Both the position numbers and the translations under genes were made by a program. The notes below the pieces were generated by a model that was given only the letters and a program-made list of their open reading frames with translations, did no database searches and was not told the origin of the DNA. Source: Tritrichomonas musculus (lineage: Eukaryota; Parabasalia; Tritrichomonadida; Tritrichomonadidae). From it: a DNA stretch of 64,000 nt. The stretch is taken from positions 6,634,001 through 6,698,000 of the forward strand of contig JAPFFF010000003.1 of the NCBI GenBank assembly GCA_039105265.1, written 5' to 3'. This document shows positions 16,401 to 24,394 of this stretch, one piece after another. Each line of letters starts with the position of its first letter. The stretch's first letter is position 1.

Positions 16401-18072
16401 GACAATACAAATAAACAGGATTGTTTAAGATGTGCGGGCAGTACGGTAAAGCTTCTCGTGAAGGTATGAAATCCTTTTTGAATTTGCCTCCTAGCTTCTC
16501 ACATTTCTTGACATGGTTATTGAATCTATCAATATTGTTATTTCCTTTATGAATGTATGAACCACAATGAGGACAAATATGAATATTTGTTAATGCTTCA
16601 GCATTGATGATGTACATTATGTGAATTATCTTATCCTTTGAATACAAGAGAGCTGAAAACGTTTTGTTTGATTCGTCTGTGTTATGCCATTGGTCTTGAA
16701 TATCATAAATATGTTTCTCTTTGTCATATTCATAGATGTTGACATTGATGTTATGATTCTTGGCTGATTCCTTCATTTCTTCAATCGTGATACCTTTGAA
16801 CGAATTGATGATTTGATTTGCTTCTTTTGTAGGTTTAGTTGAATAAGTTATTCCATGGTCTTCACATAATATTTTCTTTGCTGCTTTGGTTCTGTTAGCT
16901 GTATTATATTTTGTTTTCTTTTCATCTTTGTTTTGATTTGTTAGTTCAGGAAACAAACAACAAGCAAGGAAACGATACCAACACAAACAATCATCAACGT
17001 TATCAATAATGATATATTTATTTTTGCCAAACAATTCTGAAACTTCATCAATCTTTCCTGTTATCTTAACTACACGAGAGATTGTAAATGAAACAGACCA
17101 AACGATACATAATTTAATGTTTGAAGCCGTGGTTTCATATTCATGAATCTTTGATTCAATATACAGTTTAACTTTGTCAATATCTTTATTCTCTCTAACA
17201 ATTATCGAAATTGATGATTTATAATTCTTCCAATTAATATCACTTGCCTCATATGTATATCTTTCACTTTCATTCTTGGGCGGTATCTCAAATATACCAG
17301 TCAATTGAAAATATATTTTGAACGGTTTCACTTCTTGTTTAAATACTGTTTCAGTCAAATATTCATTGATGTCTTCAATTGATGAAACACCGTTTTTGTA
17401 ATATATTTTGATTGGTTCTTTACTGTCTTCATCTAATCGTTCAACCTTTTCACTATCATTTGGGAACTGGTCAATAAAATGACTACATGCTTCTACTGCT
17501 TCATCAAAGTTCTCAGGTTCATTGATTATGAAATATGAATTATGTTTTGAATGAACACCTTTATAGCTAAACTTTTTTAGATATTCAATTAATTCAGCAT
17601 TTTCATTGTTAAATCGAATGTCTTCATATCGTTGAGGTTGTTTGTTTGTCTTTGGCGGTAATGGTCTCAATAATATATTTTCAGATTTAATTAATTGAAG
17701 GGCTTTGTTGAGTGCATCATGAGCTATTTTAATACTGACCTCGATTTGTTTTTCTTTTTGTTTTTGTTCATCATTTTGTTCTTCTTCTTCAAATTGTTCC
17801 TCTTCCTCCTCTTCTTCTTGTTCTTCTGCTTCTCTTTTCATTCTATTAACGAAATCTAATATTGATATGTCATCTATTCTATTACCTTCATGTTCTCTAA
17901 AACCGAATGAAGTTAGATAATTTTCTAAAATGTTTTTGAAATGTTTAACATCATAATCAGAAGGTTTAGATGTTGATAAGCGAGGTTTTAATTGAAGTTC
18001 ATTATTGATATACCTGATTTGTTCAATAACAAATGATTTGGTATCTTTTTGATAGTAATAACGAGAACTCAT
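13483..18072 (-). CDS. Protein-primed DNA polymerase B with embedded HNH domain
   Basis: The element's replicase, 1529 residues. N-terminus: acid run (about 85-113), a cysteine-containing DDCLCWYRFLACCLFPEL region (about 355-370) typical of Polinton polymerases, and a C2H2-type zinc finger CPHCGSYI...HVKKC (about 500-525). The proofreading exonuclease follows: Exo I in YITYDFETME (about 573), Exo II in GFNSSRFDSNLF (about 670), Exo III in SYNDNDVEMM (about 808). Polymerase motif A is DFNSLYPSSF (about 1064), motif B KISMNGSYGYDG (about 1262), motif C SVDTDSLYM (about 1360). Between Exo III and motif A lies an extra HNH-type unit at about 937-996 (CHLCGEHF, LDRIDNNKGH, NCLLACAECNRLR). The gene starts 95 bp from the divergent gene at 18168. 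Confidence 0.93.
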   Translation of the reverse strand: MSSRYYYQKDTKSFVIEQIRYINNELQLKPRLSTSKPSDYDVKHFKNILENYLTSFGFREHEGNRIDDISILDFVNRMKREAEEQEEEEEEEQFEEEEQNDEQKQKEKQIEVSIKIAHDALNKALQLIKSENILLRPLPPKTNKQPQRYEDIRFNNENAELIEYLKKFSYKGVHSKHNSYFIINEPENFDEAVEACSHFIDQFPNDSEKVERLDEDSKEPIKIYYKNGVSSIEDINEYLTETVFKQEVKPFKIYFQLTGIFEIPPKNESERYTYEASDINWKNYKSSISIIVRENKDIDKVKLYIESKIHEYETTASNIKLCIVWSVSFTISRVVKITGKIDEVSELFGKNKYIIIDNVDDCLCWYRFLACCLFPELTNQNKDEKKTKYNTANRTKAAKKILCEDHGITYSTKPTKEANQIINSFKGITIEEMKESAKNHNINVNIYEYDKEKHIYDIQDQWHNTDESNKTFSALLYSKDKIIHIMYIINAEALTNIHICPHCGSYIHKGNNNIDRFNNHVKKCEKLGGKFKKDFIPSREALPYCPHILNNPVYLYCLSYELEWKPTKHYITYDFETMEQKIEKKVSDKSVINSRLIPLSVSSCVKLDKGLITKNFDIRTNEFIAKWIDWLFVVGCDVYVDKLNHLKSFIKDKSEEELNKIDTSLKTITVFGFNSSRFDSNLFKEQLIKNHWSIDSGMIGTATSLKQFILKSSKYPIRLRFIDAQAFVAGGTLKQFGIDFGGISNSSKGVFPYEAINSENYNEVLSKNEPFKYEDFYSYLNQKNPLTKADYEEYLIDSKRFATRWDYLLSYNDNDVEMMINPIDNLIQMNAEYKVDLISNLSLSKNASCIKYALAYKDFNPKNDYETINKMNTFKPSMKWWLNKCDNYRKQDMKHNFCSQKGDSSLQSNQNQRDISKCVSEKDFDAFMKLYESNETGKCHLCGEHFTYENKPTLDRIDNNKGHQIDNCLLACAECNRLRQRDDDKITRTKIQLKKFCKLHHLPTLITDEKEYYNLRENITGGLSNVLHRVNIRGQTLINKLKYDAVNDRIISYDTSNIVSHVAGIDFNSLYPSSFSSVKHSFNPYHGGIMFMPGSFIKRFDVYDEDGNKNEKVFNSAMNIIQSKKRFDANPEFIFKAEVKLRCPKNKINDLINFPPVFRNINIMNDEQTIGSYMYKYMKDNKLNSADKETRKLTMLLDTCGTFMTFSNYLLWFLIDHGLIVDDIKSLSLYEAHDGFNQFVCEFMKKRQDILSGKAHGNEKFYKISMNGSYGYDGMNSENFNKVRIVDKNKAFQLIASDTYRNGCKLSNDCYLIQSQPHSFKCNTCLQESFWTLDNAKYWYLTFLYDFLYKCIDMNKVHFNSVDTDSLYMSIAGDMDKPIDQLFDYVIKDKTFYDKHIYSFMPNPAINDVYDEKKILGCCVEKFGANQVALCAKCYTIWSDDKTISLKLKGVSLKKNNIKSSDYKNVIEKQSVMKGKNINLQLNSQLMSKITVIKNALTAAHSKMLVLSNHCCCPYVNGFTAKDYFIENH

Positions 18073-18167
18073 TTATGATATTATTAAAAAATCAAATTAT
18101 TTGAAATTTGAAAAAATGTTAAATCAAAAAATAAAAAAAATAATTAGAGTTTTTTTATTTCATTGAA

Positions 18168-18518
18168 ATGACAGAATTAAGAGAAATAATAAAACACATT
18201 GAAGAAATACATAAATTACTTTTGATATTAGAATCAAAACAAGAAGTAAGTGAAGAAGAAGAAACAAATGAAGAAACAAATACAGAAGCAAACCATAAAA
18301 GAACGCGTTCAATATTCAATTCATCAAAGTTCTTGAACAAGGATGAACGTGAAAAAGCTTTAGAATTCCTTGATGATAAAGTAATGAATGATATAAATAA
18401 GTTGCCAGGACATAAAAGGTGTTCATATACACAAAACTTATTGAAAGACAAATTGAAGTTAAATGTATCATCATATATGATTAATAGATTATTGGCATTT
18501 AAGAACAACAAAGAATAA
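18168..18518 (+). CDS. Small acidic/helical Polinton protein, 116 residues
   Basis: The product has a helical N-terminus (TELREIIKHIEEIHKLLLIL), an acidic Glu/Thr run (about 30-45), then a helical C-terminal domain with KFLNKDEREKALEFLDDK and a final hydrophobic helix. It is divergent from the polymerase gene and first of a plus-strand series (18168, 18557, 18840, 19435, 19603) spaced by only 35-40 bp where measurable. The opposite-strand frame over the same bases is a shadow. I recognise no family; the C-terminal half could be a small helical DNA-binding domain, which is a guess. Confidence 0.6.
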   Translation: MTELREIIKHIEEIHKLLLILESKQEVSEEEETNEETNTEANHKRTRSIFNSSKFLNKDEREKALEFLDDKVMNDINKLPGHKRCSYTQNLLKDKLKLNVSSYMINRLLAFKNNKE

Positions 18519-18556
18519 AAATATCATTTAATTAATTTGTTTATTTTTGGTTTAAA

Positions 18557-18802
18557 ATGAATAGTGCAATTAAAGGTTTAAGTTGTGATACATCAGCTTT
18601 AAACGCTCAGTTTCGAATAGTTAAAGACAAGATATTCAATGAATGTATGAATTCTGAAGATGATGCATTAAACGGAAAGTTTGATAAGATGATTCACATA
18701 TTGTCGATTTATAAACAACTATTTAATGATATTGAATCAATCAAAATACAATTAAGAGCTATTGATGAACGTATCAAATCAGCTGAACAAATGACTTTGT
18801 AA
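18557..18802 (+). CDS. Small coiled-coil Polinton protein, 81 residues
   Basis: Wholly helical by pattern, with a heptad-like C-terminal half (IYKQLFNDIESIKIQLRAID, ERIKSAEQ). No domain recognised. The gene begins 38 bp after the previous stop, and TTTATTTTTGGTTTAAAATG precedes and includes the start, one of the clearest copies of the upstream motif shared by the element's genes. Confidence 0.6.
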   Translation: MNSAIKGLSCDTSALNAQFRIVKDKIFNECMNSEDDALNGKFDKMIHILSIYKQLFNDIESIKIQLRAIDERIKSAEQMTL

Positions 18803-18839
18803 ATGAATCATTAATGTATTTGGTTTTATTTTTGTTTAA

Positions 18840-19424
18840 ATGAGTTTAAATCGTGCTCGTATATTATCGTCAGAAAACGATGCATCAGTTAAGCAGGAGC
18901 AATCAACCAGTATTAATATAAACATCAAACCAAAGAATCAAAGACCAATTCAACCAGTTGAATATCCATCAGTACAACCATTACCACAATCATCTCAAGC
19001 CACAAATTTTACTATACCTCAGATGAGTGGAGTATATCAATCACCACAACCAACAAACAACGTTTCCCTAGAAAGAGGTATCAGTGATATTGGAGCTGAT
19101 ATAACAGAACTTGAAACCAAAAACAAATTCCTTGAGTTGTTGTTGTCAATCTATGAAACAAACCCAATAAAAGTCAATGATTTATTAATTTGTCATTCAA
19201 ATACATTAATGGAACTCATCAAATTACTAACACAAGCTGATAAAGTTGAATTGATTGTTAATGATGATTGTGCGTGTAATGGTTGTGTTTCTCGTTCCAA
19301 ATATCTTTTGATTGATAGGATTTTGGTGTACAAAAATAATGAATCAAATGACTTGAAATACAAATATAATAACATTTATACCGAACTCATTAGACACAAC
19401 ATTTCATTAAAAACATGTATTTAA
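18840..19424 (+). CDS. Unknown Polinton protein, 194 residues
   Basis: Residues 1 to about 85 are disordered and Gln/Pro/Ser-rich. Residues about 88-194 are a folded, mostly helical domain (ISDIGADITELETKNKFLEL, LICHSNTLMELIKLLTQAD) followed by a short cysteine cluster DDCACNGCVSRSKY (about 141-154) that might bind a metal. I do not recognise the family. It lies between two small genes and upstream of the packaging ATPase, in a stretch that in Polintons often encodes virion or maturation proteins. The start is preceded by TTTTATTTTTGTTTAAATG, another copy of the upstream motif. Confidence 0.6.
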   Translation: MSLNRARILSSENDASVKQEQSTSININIKPKNQRPIQPVEYPSVQPLPQSSQATNFTIPQMSGVYQSPQPTNNVSLERGISDIGADITELETKNKFLELLLSIYETNPIKVNDLLICHSNTLMELIKLLTQADKVELIVNDDCACNGCVSRSKYLLIDRILVYKNNESNDLKYKYNNIYTELIRHNISLKTCI

Positions 19425-19434
19425 AAACTAATAA

Positions 19435-19566
19435 ATGATATATGAAATATTAGTTATTTCATTACTAACAGGTTTATTTTTAGTGAAGATTGTTGAAGTA
19501 TCATTAATGATTCCTGACAAAGAACCAGAACTCAGTGAAGAGATAAGAACAAAAATGTATTCATGA
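19435..19566 (+). CDS. Single-pass membrane microprotein of the Polinton, 43 residues
   Basis: A short ORF: MIYEILVISLLTGLFLVKIV forms one hydrophobic segment (about residues 5-20), followed by an acidic tail with PDKEPELSEEIRTK and a final Tyr-Ser. It fits between 18840-19424 and the ATPase gene, leaving 10 and 36 bp on either side, so it fills an otherwise unused slot in a very compact element. The layout (N-terminal membrane anchor, charged tail) is like small membrane proteins of many DNA viruses. Short length keeps confidence moderate. Confidence 0.45.
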   Translation: MIYEILVISLLTGLFLVKIVEVSLMIPDKEPELSEEIRTKMYS

Positions 19567-19602
19567 AGAGCTTTAACGAAAACTAAAGAAACAAAACGTT
19601 TC

Positions 19603-20505
19603 ATGAAACCCACTCAGTTTAATTATAAAGAGGTTTTATTTTCTAATAGCTCTGATTATGATGATGACCAAATGAGTTTTGCATTTGAATATGAATCATT
19701 CAAGCCAACAGTTAATGAAAAGACATTTAATATTGATGATGAGATGAATAAAGCTTATCAACGCAATGAATCAAAAATAAAAAACGAATCAATCAGACCA
19801 ATCGCAAACGGTATTTATTCATATTACAATTCATTGAACATACTCGTTGGTCAGCAAGGTAAAGGAAAGAGTCATATAATGCTACGAGATGTTATTCAAA
19901 TGTCTCGAATGAAGAACGCTGGCTTTCATTTAATTGTTTATGTATCACGAAACGGAACAATTAACGATGCTACATTCGAAAGCCAACGCGAATTGATACA
20001 GCTACCAATAAAAACTGTTGCTGACAGCAATGCTGAAGAATATCTTAAACAACTTGATTTATATAAAGAATTGTATAACAAATATTCATCAACCCCAAAA
20101 ATAGTAATCGATGAAAAGAAGTTAAACGATATGTTTGAGTTTCTTCATATCAATAAACTAGGTCAACCAAATAAACCGCTAAATACTATCATTCTTTGTG
20201 AGGACTTTTTGAAATCGAAACTAATTAAATCATCCTATTTTATCAATACCATTAGTCAGCTTCGACACAAGAATCTAATCATATTCGTTAACATTCAGTT
20301 CTTCAAAGCTTTAACAACAGAATGGAAAAATAATGCAACATCATTCTTCATCTTTAGTGGTTATTCACGACAGAAACTTGGCTACATATATCAACAAGTT
20401 CCATTCCCAATAGAGTTCGAAGAGTTATGGAATCGATACAGAACAATGAAAGCACATCAATTCGTTTTAGTCAATGTTCGAACTAATAACCTTTCATTCA
20501 TCTAA
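19603..20505 (+). CDS. FtsK/HerA-type DNA-packaging ATPase
   Basis: A 300-residue P-loop ATPase with Walker A NILVGQQGKGKSHIML at about residues 79-94 and Walker B NTIILCEDFLKS at about 196-207, followed by a QLRHKNLIIFVNIQFFK segment in the sensor position. This is the A32-like genome-packaging ATPase expected in Polintons and related DNA viruses, which drives DNA into the capsid. The length matches the family. Its 3' end overlaps the convergent gene 20494-20952 by 12 bp. Confidence 0.85.
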   Translation: MKPTQFNYKEVLFSNSSDYDDDQMSFAFEYESFKPTVNEKTFNIDDEMNKAYQRNESKIKNESIRPIANGIYSYYNSLNILVGQQGKGKSHIMLRDVIQMSRMKNAGFHLIVYVSRNGTINDATFESQRELIQLPIKTVADSNAEEYLKQLDLYKELYNKYSSTPKIVIDEKKLNDMFEFLHINKLGQPNKPLNTIILCEDFLKSKLIKSSYFINTISQLRHKNLIIFVNIQFFKALTTEWKNNATSFFIFSGYSRQKLGYIYQQVPFPIEFEELWNRYRTMKAHQFVLVNVRTNNLSFI

Positions 20506-20952
20506 TACAATTTGTTGTTGAACACCAACAAACAGTTGAGGTGTATTGATATTATATTTTTGTCTCATCTGTTCGATGAGTTCTTTTGTTTTCTTATCAT
20601 TAACTTTCCTGATACTGTAATTATAATACTTGTATTCTTTAAATGATTGCTCTTCACTTGAACCTTCAACGAAGAACTCAATTGACGTTGTTGATATCCT
20701 TCTTCTAACATTTGATGTAAGTGTTATATATTCGAGCCCGAGGTCGACTATCTTGTCGTGATAGAATCGTTTGAATTCATTCTCTTTGTTCTTCAATGAT
20801 ATGTACAACACTTTAGCTTTATATGCAGCCTTTCCACAAGGTATTGGATATCTATCACACAGAATTGAGAAATCACATTGTTTGAACTTCTCTGATTCAT
20901 CCAACATATCAATAAGTGAATTGATGTAATCATAAACTTTTGGTGTTGACAT
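20494..20952 (-). CDS. Unknown Polinton protein, 152 residues
   Basis: A mixed helix/strand protein (YDYINSLIDMLDESEKFKQC; ITLTSNVRRRISTTSIEFFV) with three Cys and several basic patches. I tested it against the adenain-type cysteine protease expected at about this place in Polintons; I see no convincing His-Asn/Asp-Cys arrangement by eye, so I leave it unnamed. It is the last gene before the right inverted repeat and converges on the ATPase gene with a 12-bp overlap. Confidence 0.6.
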   Translation of the reverse strand: MSTPKVYDYINSLIDMLDESEKFKQCDFSILCDRYPIPCGKAAYKAKVLYISLKNKENEFKRFYHDKIVDLGLEYITLTSNVRRRISTTSIEFFVEGSSEEQSFKEYKYYNYSIRKVNDKKTKELIEQMRQKYNINTPQLFVGVQQQIVLDE

Positions 20953-20977
20953 ATCTTTATCATGAAATTAAAAAAAT

Positions 20978-21402
20978 AAAAATAAAGTTCATCAGCTTGA
21001 GAAAGAATTAAATGAATTGTCTAATAAATGAGTTCTTCAAGTTCAGCAATTAATTCAGCAGGACCGTTGAATTTCTTTAGTTGTTCAATAAAGTGATTTA
21101 TCTCTTTTAGTACTCCGTCAACAACATCATCATTATCGTAGAGGTATTTTAATGCAGGTCTCCATCCTTTTAGCTTTTTGTTGATTCTATTAATGAGGAT
21201 GCTTAATTGTTCGGCTTGGTTTGACATTATAAATTGCTGATAAAAAAATAAAAAATTTTTGAAAGTTCTATTTTTCGTTATTTTTCGTTGTTGTTATTTT
21301 TGGTCAAGTTCAAAGATGTAAATTCAAAGATGAAGATTCAAAAGTAGCGACCGTCAACTTTAAACTTTATCTGACCTCCCAAATCAACATACATATACTA
21401 CT
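20978..21402 (-). repeat. Right terminal inverted repeat of the Polinton
   Basis: Reverse complement of 982-1406 with about ten differences. It contains the second copy of the 68-residue gene and ends in CATACATATACTACT directly before the right CACCTC duplication. Confidence 0.93.
21021..21227 (-). CDS. Terminal-repeat protein, 68 residues, right copy
   Basis: Identical to the left copy (1157-1363) except for VVDG in place of IIDE in the middle of the chain; the base changes are clustered there while neighbouring repeat DNA is nearly unchanged. It is transcribed inward from the right end, as a mirror image of the left copy. Keeping an open frame in both inverted repeats argues that the protein, and not only the DNA, matters; that is inference. 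Confidence 0.75.
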   Translation of the reverse strand: MSNQAEQLSILINRINKKLKGWRPALKYLYDNDDVVDGVLKEINHFIEQLKKFNGPAELIAELEELIY

Positions 21403-21408
21403 CACCTC
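21403..21408. repeat. Right target-site duplication of the Polinton (CACCTC)
   Basis: Exact copy of 976-981, immediately outside the right terminal repeat. Confidence 0.92.
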
Positions 21409-22520
21409 TGTTCAATTTATAATATATTGATTAAAGCTTCGAATTGTGAAAAAAAAAACAAATTAAAAAATGAAGTTTTAGTTATTTTAACGTCTTTGAT
21501 ATTATCTTAACGTCTTAATTCAAAAAGTTTTGAAATTAATTTCCGAATAAGTCTGTTTTTCCGAATAAGTATTTTTTATCATAAAACAAATTTTTATTAT
21601 GAAAAAGTCACTTTTTCTATAAAAAAATATTTATTCTAATATAAATGATATTTATTCGAATAAATATTTATTCATTATAACAAACTTTTTCGTAATATAA
21701 CAAACTTTTTCAATAATAAGTGGGCTGAATACGCACAGCTCTAATATAATTAAAAAAATAAAAAAAAATTGTTTTTTGAATTAAGATAACCAGATTAGGA
21801 TTCAATTTTTTTCAAAAAAATAATTTATTTTTATCTTAAATTCCTCTCGAAAAATATGTCTTTTTTATATTATATTTATCATTAATACTATCATTTAAAA
21901 ATTATATATTGAAAGAAAAATGATCTGTCGAGTGGATAGAAGTTTCCATACCTTTGACAAAAATCTCCGATTTCACAATTTTATGAAAGATTTGACGAAT
22001 TATTAATTCTAATTTATATTCGGTAATAAATGCTTGTATATATATAGTTGATTTGCTAATATTTAATTTTATTCATTACTTCAAAAAACTTCATTTGATG
22101 TAAAAATCACTACTTAAAATATTTGCCAATAAATCATTATTTACACTTATTATTCATAATACAATTTATTATATAAAAAAAGACTAAATTAAAAAATATA
22201 ATAAACATAAAATATTATTATATTACTAATAAAAAATCCAAGAAAAAGATTCAATATTTAGTCAATCAAAAATTTTTTTGAGTCCCCACACATTTAACTA
22301 AAATAAAATTAATTGCCATTCAGCTTTTATGTTATTCAAAACAAGTATTTTGTTGTTCAACTAATATAGAACTATTTGCATAACAAGATGTTGTTTATAA
22401 AAACCATTGAATAAGAAAGAATGTGGTATATTTATATTTTAAAAAAATTATTAAAAATTTCTAACAAAAAATATTATATATAACTATAATATGCATATAT
22501 GGCATATTATTAATTTGAAA
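21409..22520. other. Intergenic AT-rich spacer
   Basis: No ORF of note. The first part has short repeated words (CCGAATAAGT twice at about 21542 and 21560; ATAACAAACTTTTTC twice at about 21677-21711; TTAACGTCTT twice at about 21489-21515). The rest is featureless AT-rich DNA leading to the 3' end of the ORC2 gene. Confidence 0.6.
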
Positions 22521-23477
22521 TTATTCATCATCAAGTCTAGCAAGTAATGATTTCAAATGAACTGGAGCTAAAGGAATCGTAAAATAGTCACCACCTTTCT
22601 TTTCAGAGATTAACTTATGGTCAAGAAACTCTGCTATGGTTGTTGGAAATGTGCCCTTCATTTTAACACAAAGCTTTGTTGCTGACATATCAGTCCACTC
22701 ATTTCTATTGAGACCTTCACCTGTTGAAATTTGGTGTTTCAAAAGAATTAAAAAAATACCATTTGCAATATCAGTGAGAGTGCTTAAAACGCCAGCAAAT
22801 CTGTCAATTGAGTTTAATGTGGCTGAAGATTTACTTGAACTTGAAAAACCTATTTCTTGTGTGTAAAATCCTCCGGTTTCAACCTTGATTGGGTAAAATT
22901 TAACGCCACTCATAAAGCGAAGTGGGAAAAGTGGCATTCTATCAATACTTGCAATAATATGAATGCAGCCAGAGTTGGCGCATTCAATCAAGTTTCTTTG
23001 AAATTCAATATCGTTCATTAATTCGTTTTCAATTGAAAATAAGACTATGAAAGCTTTGAGATTTTGGGATTTGAGTTTTGAGATAAACGATGTTAATGAA
23101 CTTGCTTCTGATATTTCACAAAATGCAGTAACTATAGAATTGAAAATGCGGGGCTGCCCCGAAAAAACGTCTGCTTCAACCACATATCCAAACTGTCCTA
23201 GATAATTAGTAGAAAAATGATTTAATAATTTAATTTTAGATCCAAGTCCATAAAAAAGAAGTGGAAAATGTTGCAGTATTGCATACCATTTTGGATACAT
23301 AGGTTCATATATTTCTGGATTGAATTGCTTTAAAGAATCAACTGGTACTGCTGGCCTATCGAAAGCACCGCCTAGTTCATCAACACTAGTTTTTGATTTT
23401 GAATGCTTTTGACCTTCTGCAATCATGTAGAAATATTTTTCATAATCACGAGCATCAGAAATGAGATCAATATCCAT
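22521..23477 (-). CDS. ORC2: Origin recognition complex subunit 2
   Basis: A 318-residue ORC2 homologue, part of the nuclear complex that marks replication origins and loads MCM helicase. The diagnostic ORC2 sequence HFPLLFYGLGSKIKLLNHF lies at about residues 69-87, in the AAA+-like core that starts the family's conserved region; IHIIASIDRMP at about 174-184 fits the family's sensor strand. The C-terminus (TTIAEFLDHKLISEKKGGDY, about 279-298, then IPLAPVHLKSLL) is the ORC2 winged-helix end. It lacks the long disordered N-terminus of yeast and animal ORC2 and is about half their length, so it is a compact protist form. The frame is uninterrupted. The start is an ATG in an A-rich context (TTTTTTAAAATG). 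Confidence 0.85.
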   Translation of the reverse strand: MDIDLISDARDYEKYFYMIAEGQKHSKSKTSVDELGGAFDRPAVPVDSLKQFNPEIYEPMYPKWYAILQHFPLLFYGLGSKIKLLNHFSTNYLGQFGYVVEADVFSGQPRIFNSIVTAFCEISEASSLTSFISKLKSQNLKAFIVLFSIENELMNDIEFQRNLIECANSGCIHIIASIDRMPLFPLRFMSGVKFYPIKVETGGFYTQEIGFSSSSKSSATLNSIDRFAGVLSTLTDIANGIFLILLKHQISTGEGLNRNEWTDMSATKLCVKMKGTFPTTIAEFLDHKLISEKKGGDYFTIPLAPVHLKSLLARLDDE

Positions 23478-23704
23478 TTTAAAAAATTCATTGAATTAAT
23501 AAACGTTTACTTTTTAAAATTCAAATTCATCAATTCAAAAAATTGAATTTATTTTGAAAAGTAAATAATAAAAAATTGAAAATATTAAAAAGTTAAATAA
23601 CACCCTCTTTTACCAGATATATTATATGTGATTCAATTGATACTTATTTTGGGAAGGAGAATCTTAACAATCATAAATTTTAAATAAATCTTTCTTTTTT
23701 TATT

Positions 23705-24226
23705 TTAATATAATTTCTTTGCGAATCTTGTTTGAACATCAATGTTTGCATAATGAATCATTGACCAAATAATAAAGCTGAGGCAGAAAATAATAAAGAA
23801 GAAACAATTCCAAACGCCAGGGGTAAATGGATTTGAATAGCCAACTTTTTTGAATTCTGGATAATGATCAGTTGCAATAACTAATATATTTTGTTTTAAA
23901 AAATCGCATGCATCTTCATAAGAGCTTATATTTATTTGCGTTATTTGATATCCCGGTGTGTTGCAAATTGTTTCGAGATCTGTGCTATTTGGATAAACAT
24001 AAATATCAGATAGTGAGATGCTACAAGCAGTTTGTATTTGAGCAATGTTTGAAATTCGCACTGATAAGTTAGACGAAGAGGGTCTTACTAAGGTTGCTGT
24101 TTTACCATTGCTTTCAACGGCTTCTAAGATTGATCCTGAAAAAGTAGCGTCTTTTTTATAAAGAAATATTACAGGTGGGTCATTCAAAAAAACTTTATAA
24201 GTAATTAGAGAAAGGATATAAAACAT
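23705..24226 (-). CDS. V-ATPase accessory subunit-like (Ac45/Voa1/Big1-type) membrane protein
   Basis: A 173-residue protein with an N-terminal hydrophobic segment that could be a signal peptide (MFYILSLITYKVFL), a luminal domain, and one C-terminal membrane helix (about 138-157). The C-terminal block FTPGVWNCFFFIIFCLSFII, ending IDVQTRFAKK, closely resembles the ending of V-ATPase accessory subunit S1/Ac45 and yeast Voa1/Big1 (F-x-P-G-x-W, hydrophobic helix, then a short cytosolic ...RF.. tail). Such proteins sit in the V-ATPase Vo ring and help its assembly in the ER. The luminal part is much shorter than in Ac45, similar to the small Voa1 forms. The call rests mainly on the tail. Confidence 0.5.
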   Translation of the reverse strand: MFYILSLITYKVFLNDPPVIFLYKKDATFSGSILEAVESNGKTATLVRPSSSNLSVRISNIAQIQTACSISLSDIYVYPNSTDLETICNTPGYQITQINISSYEDACDFLKQNILVIATDHYPEFKKVGYSNPFTPGVWNCFFFIIFCLSFIIWSMIHYANIDVQTRFAKKLY

Positions 24227-24394
24227 TTTAAAATTTCTTTGATGTTTCCAAATTTGAGCGGTTTTTCATCGGTCTATGTATATTTTATTTAGAAGGGGCA
24301 TAACTCATCAAATCTTTGTTCGATTTTAAATAAAATATATTGAAATATTTATTTTTTATATCATTAATTATATAATAAAATTAATATTTAGTTT

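Larger units (their letters stand above)
982..21402. mobile_element. Polinton/Maverick element, 20.4 kb, looks whole
   Basis: Both ends are defined. The element begins AGTAGTATATG and ends with the reverse complement, has inverted repeats of about 425 bp, and sits between 6-bp direct repeats CACCTC. Inside are the family's hallmark parts: protein-primed DNA polymerase B (minus strand, 13483-18072), retroviral-type integrase (4741-5817), FtsK/HerA-type packaging ATPase (19603-20505), a large capsid-like protein (2604-4682), a pVI-like small protein (2300-2554) and a fibre-like protein (9606-12782). I did not recognise an adenain-like protease. All large frames are open and the two inverted repeats differ at only about ten positions by eye, so insertion looks recent. 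Coding is dense: neighbouring genes often abut or overlap by 10-40 bp. The element is visibly less AT-rich than its flanks. Confidence 0.95.

Noticed and set aside
18155-18511. Minus-strand 118-codon ORF over 18168-18518
   Set aside because: The plus-strand frame has better composition, a T-rich upstream motif and fits the co-oriented gene series.
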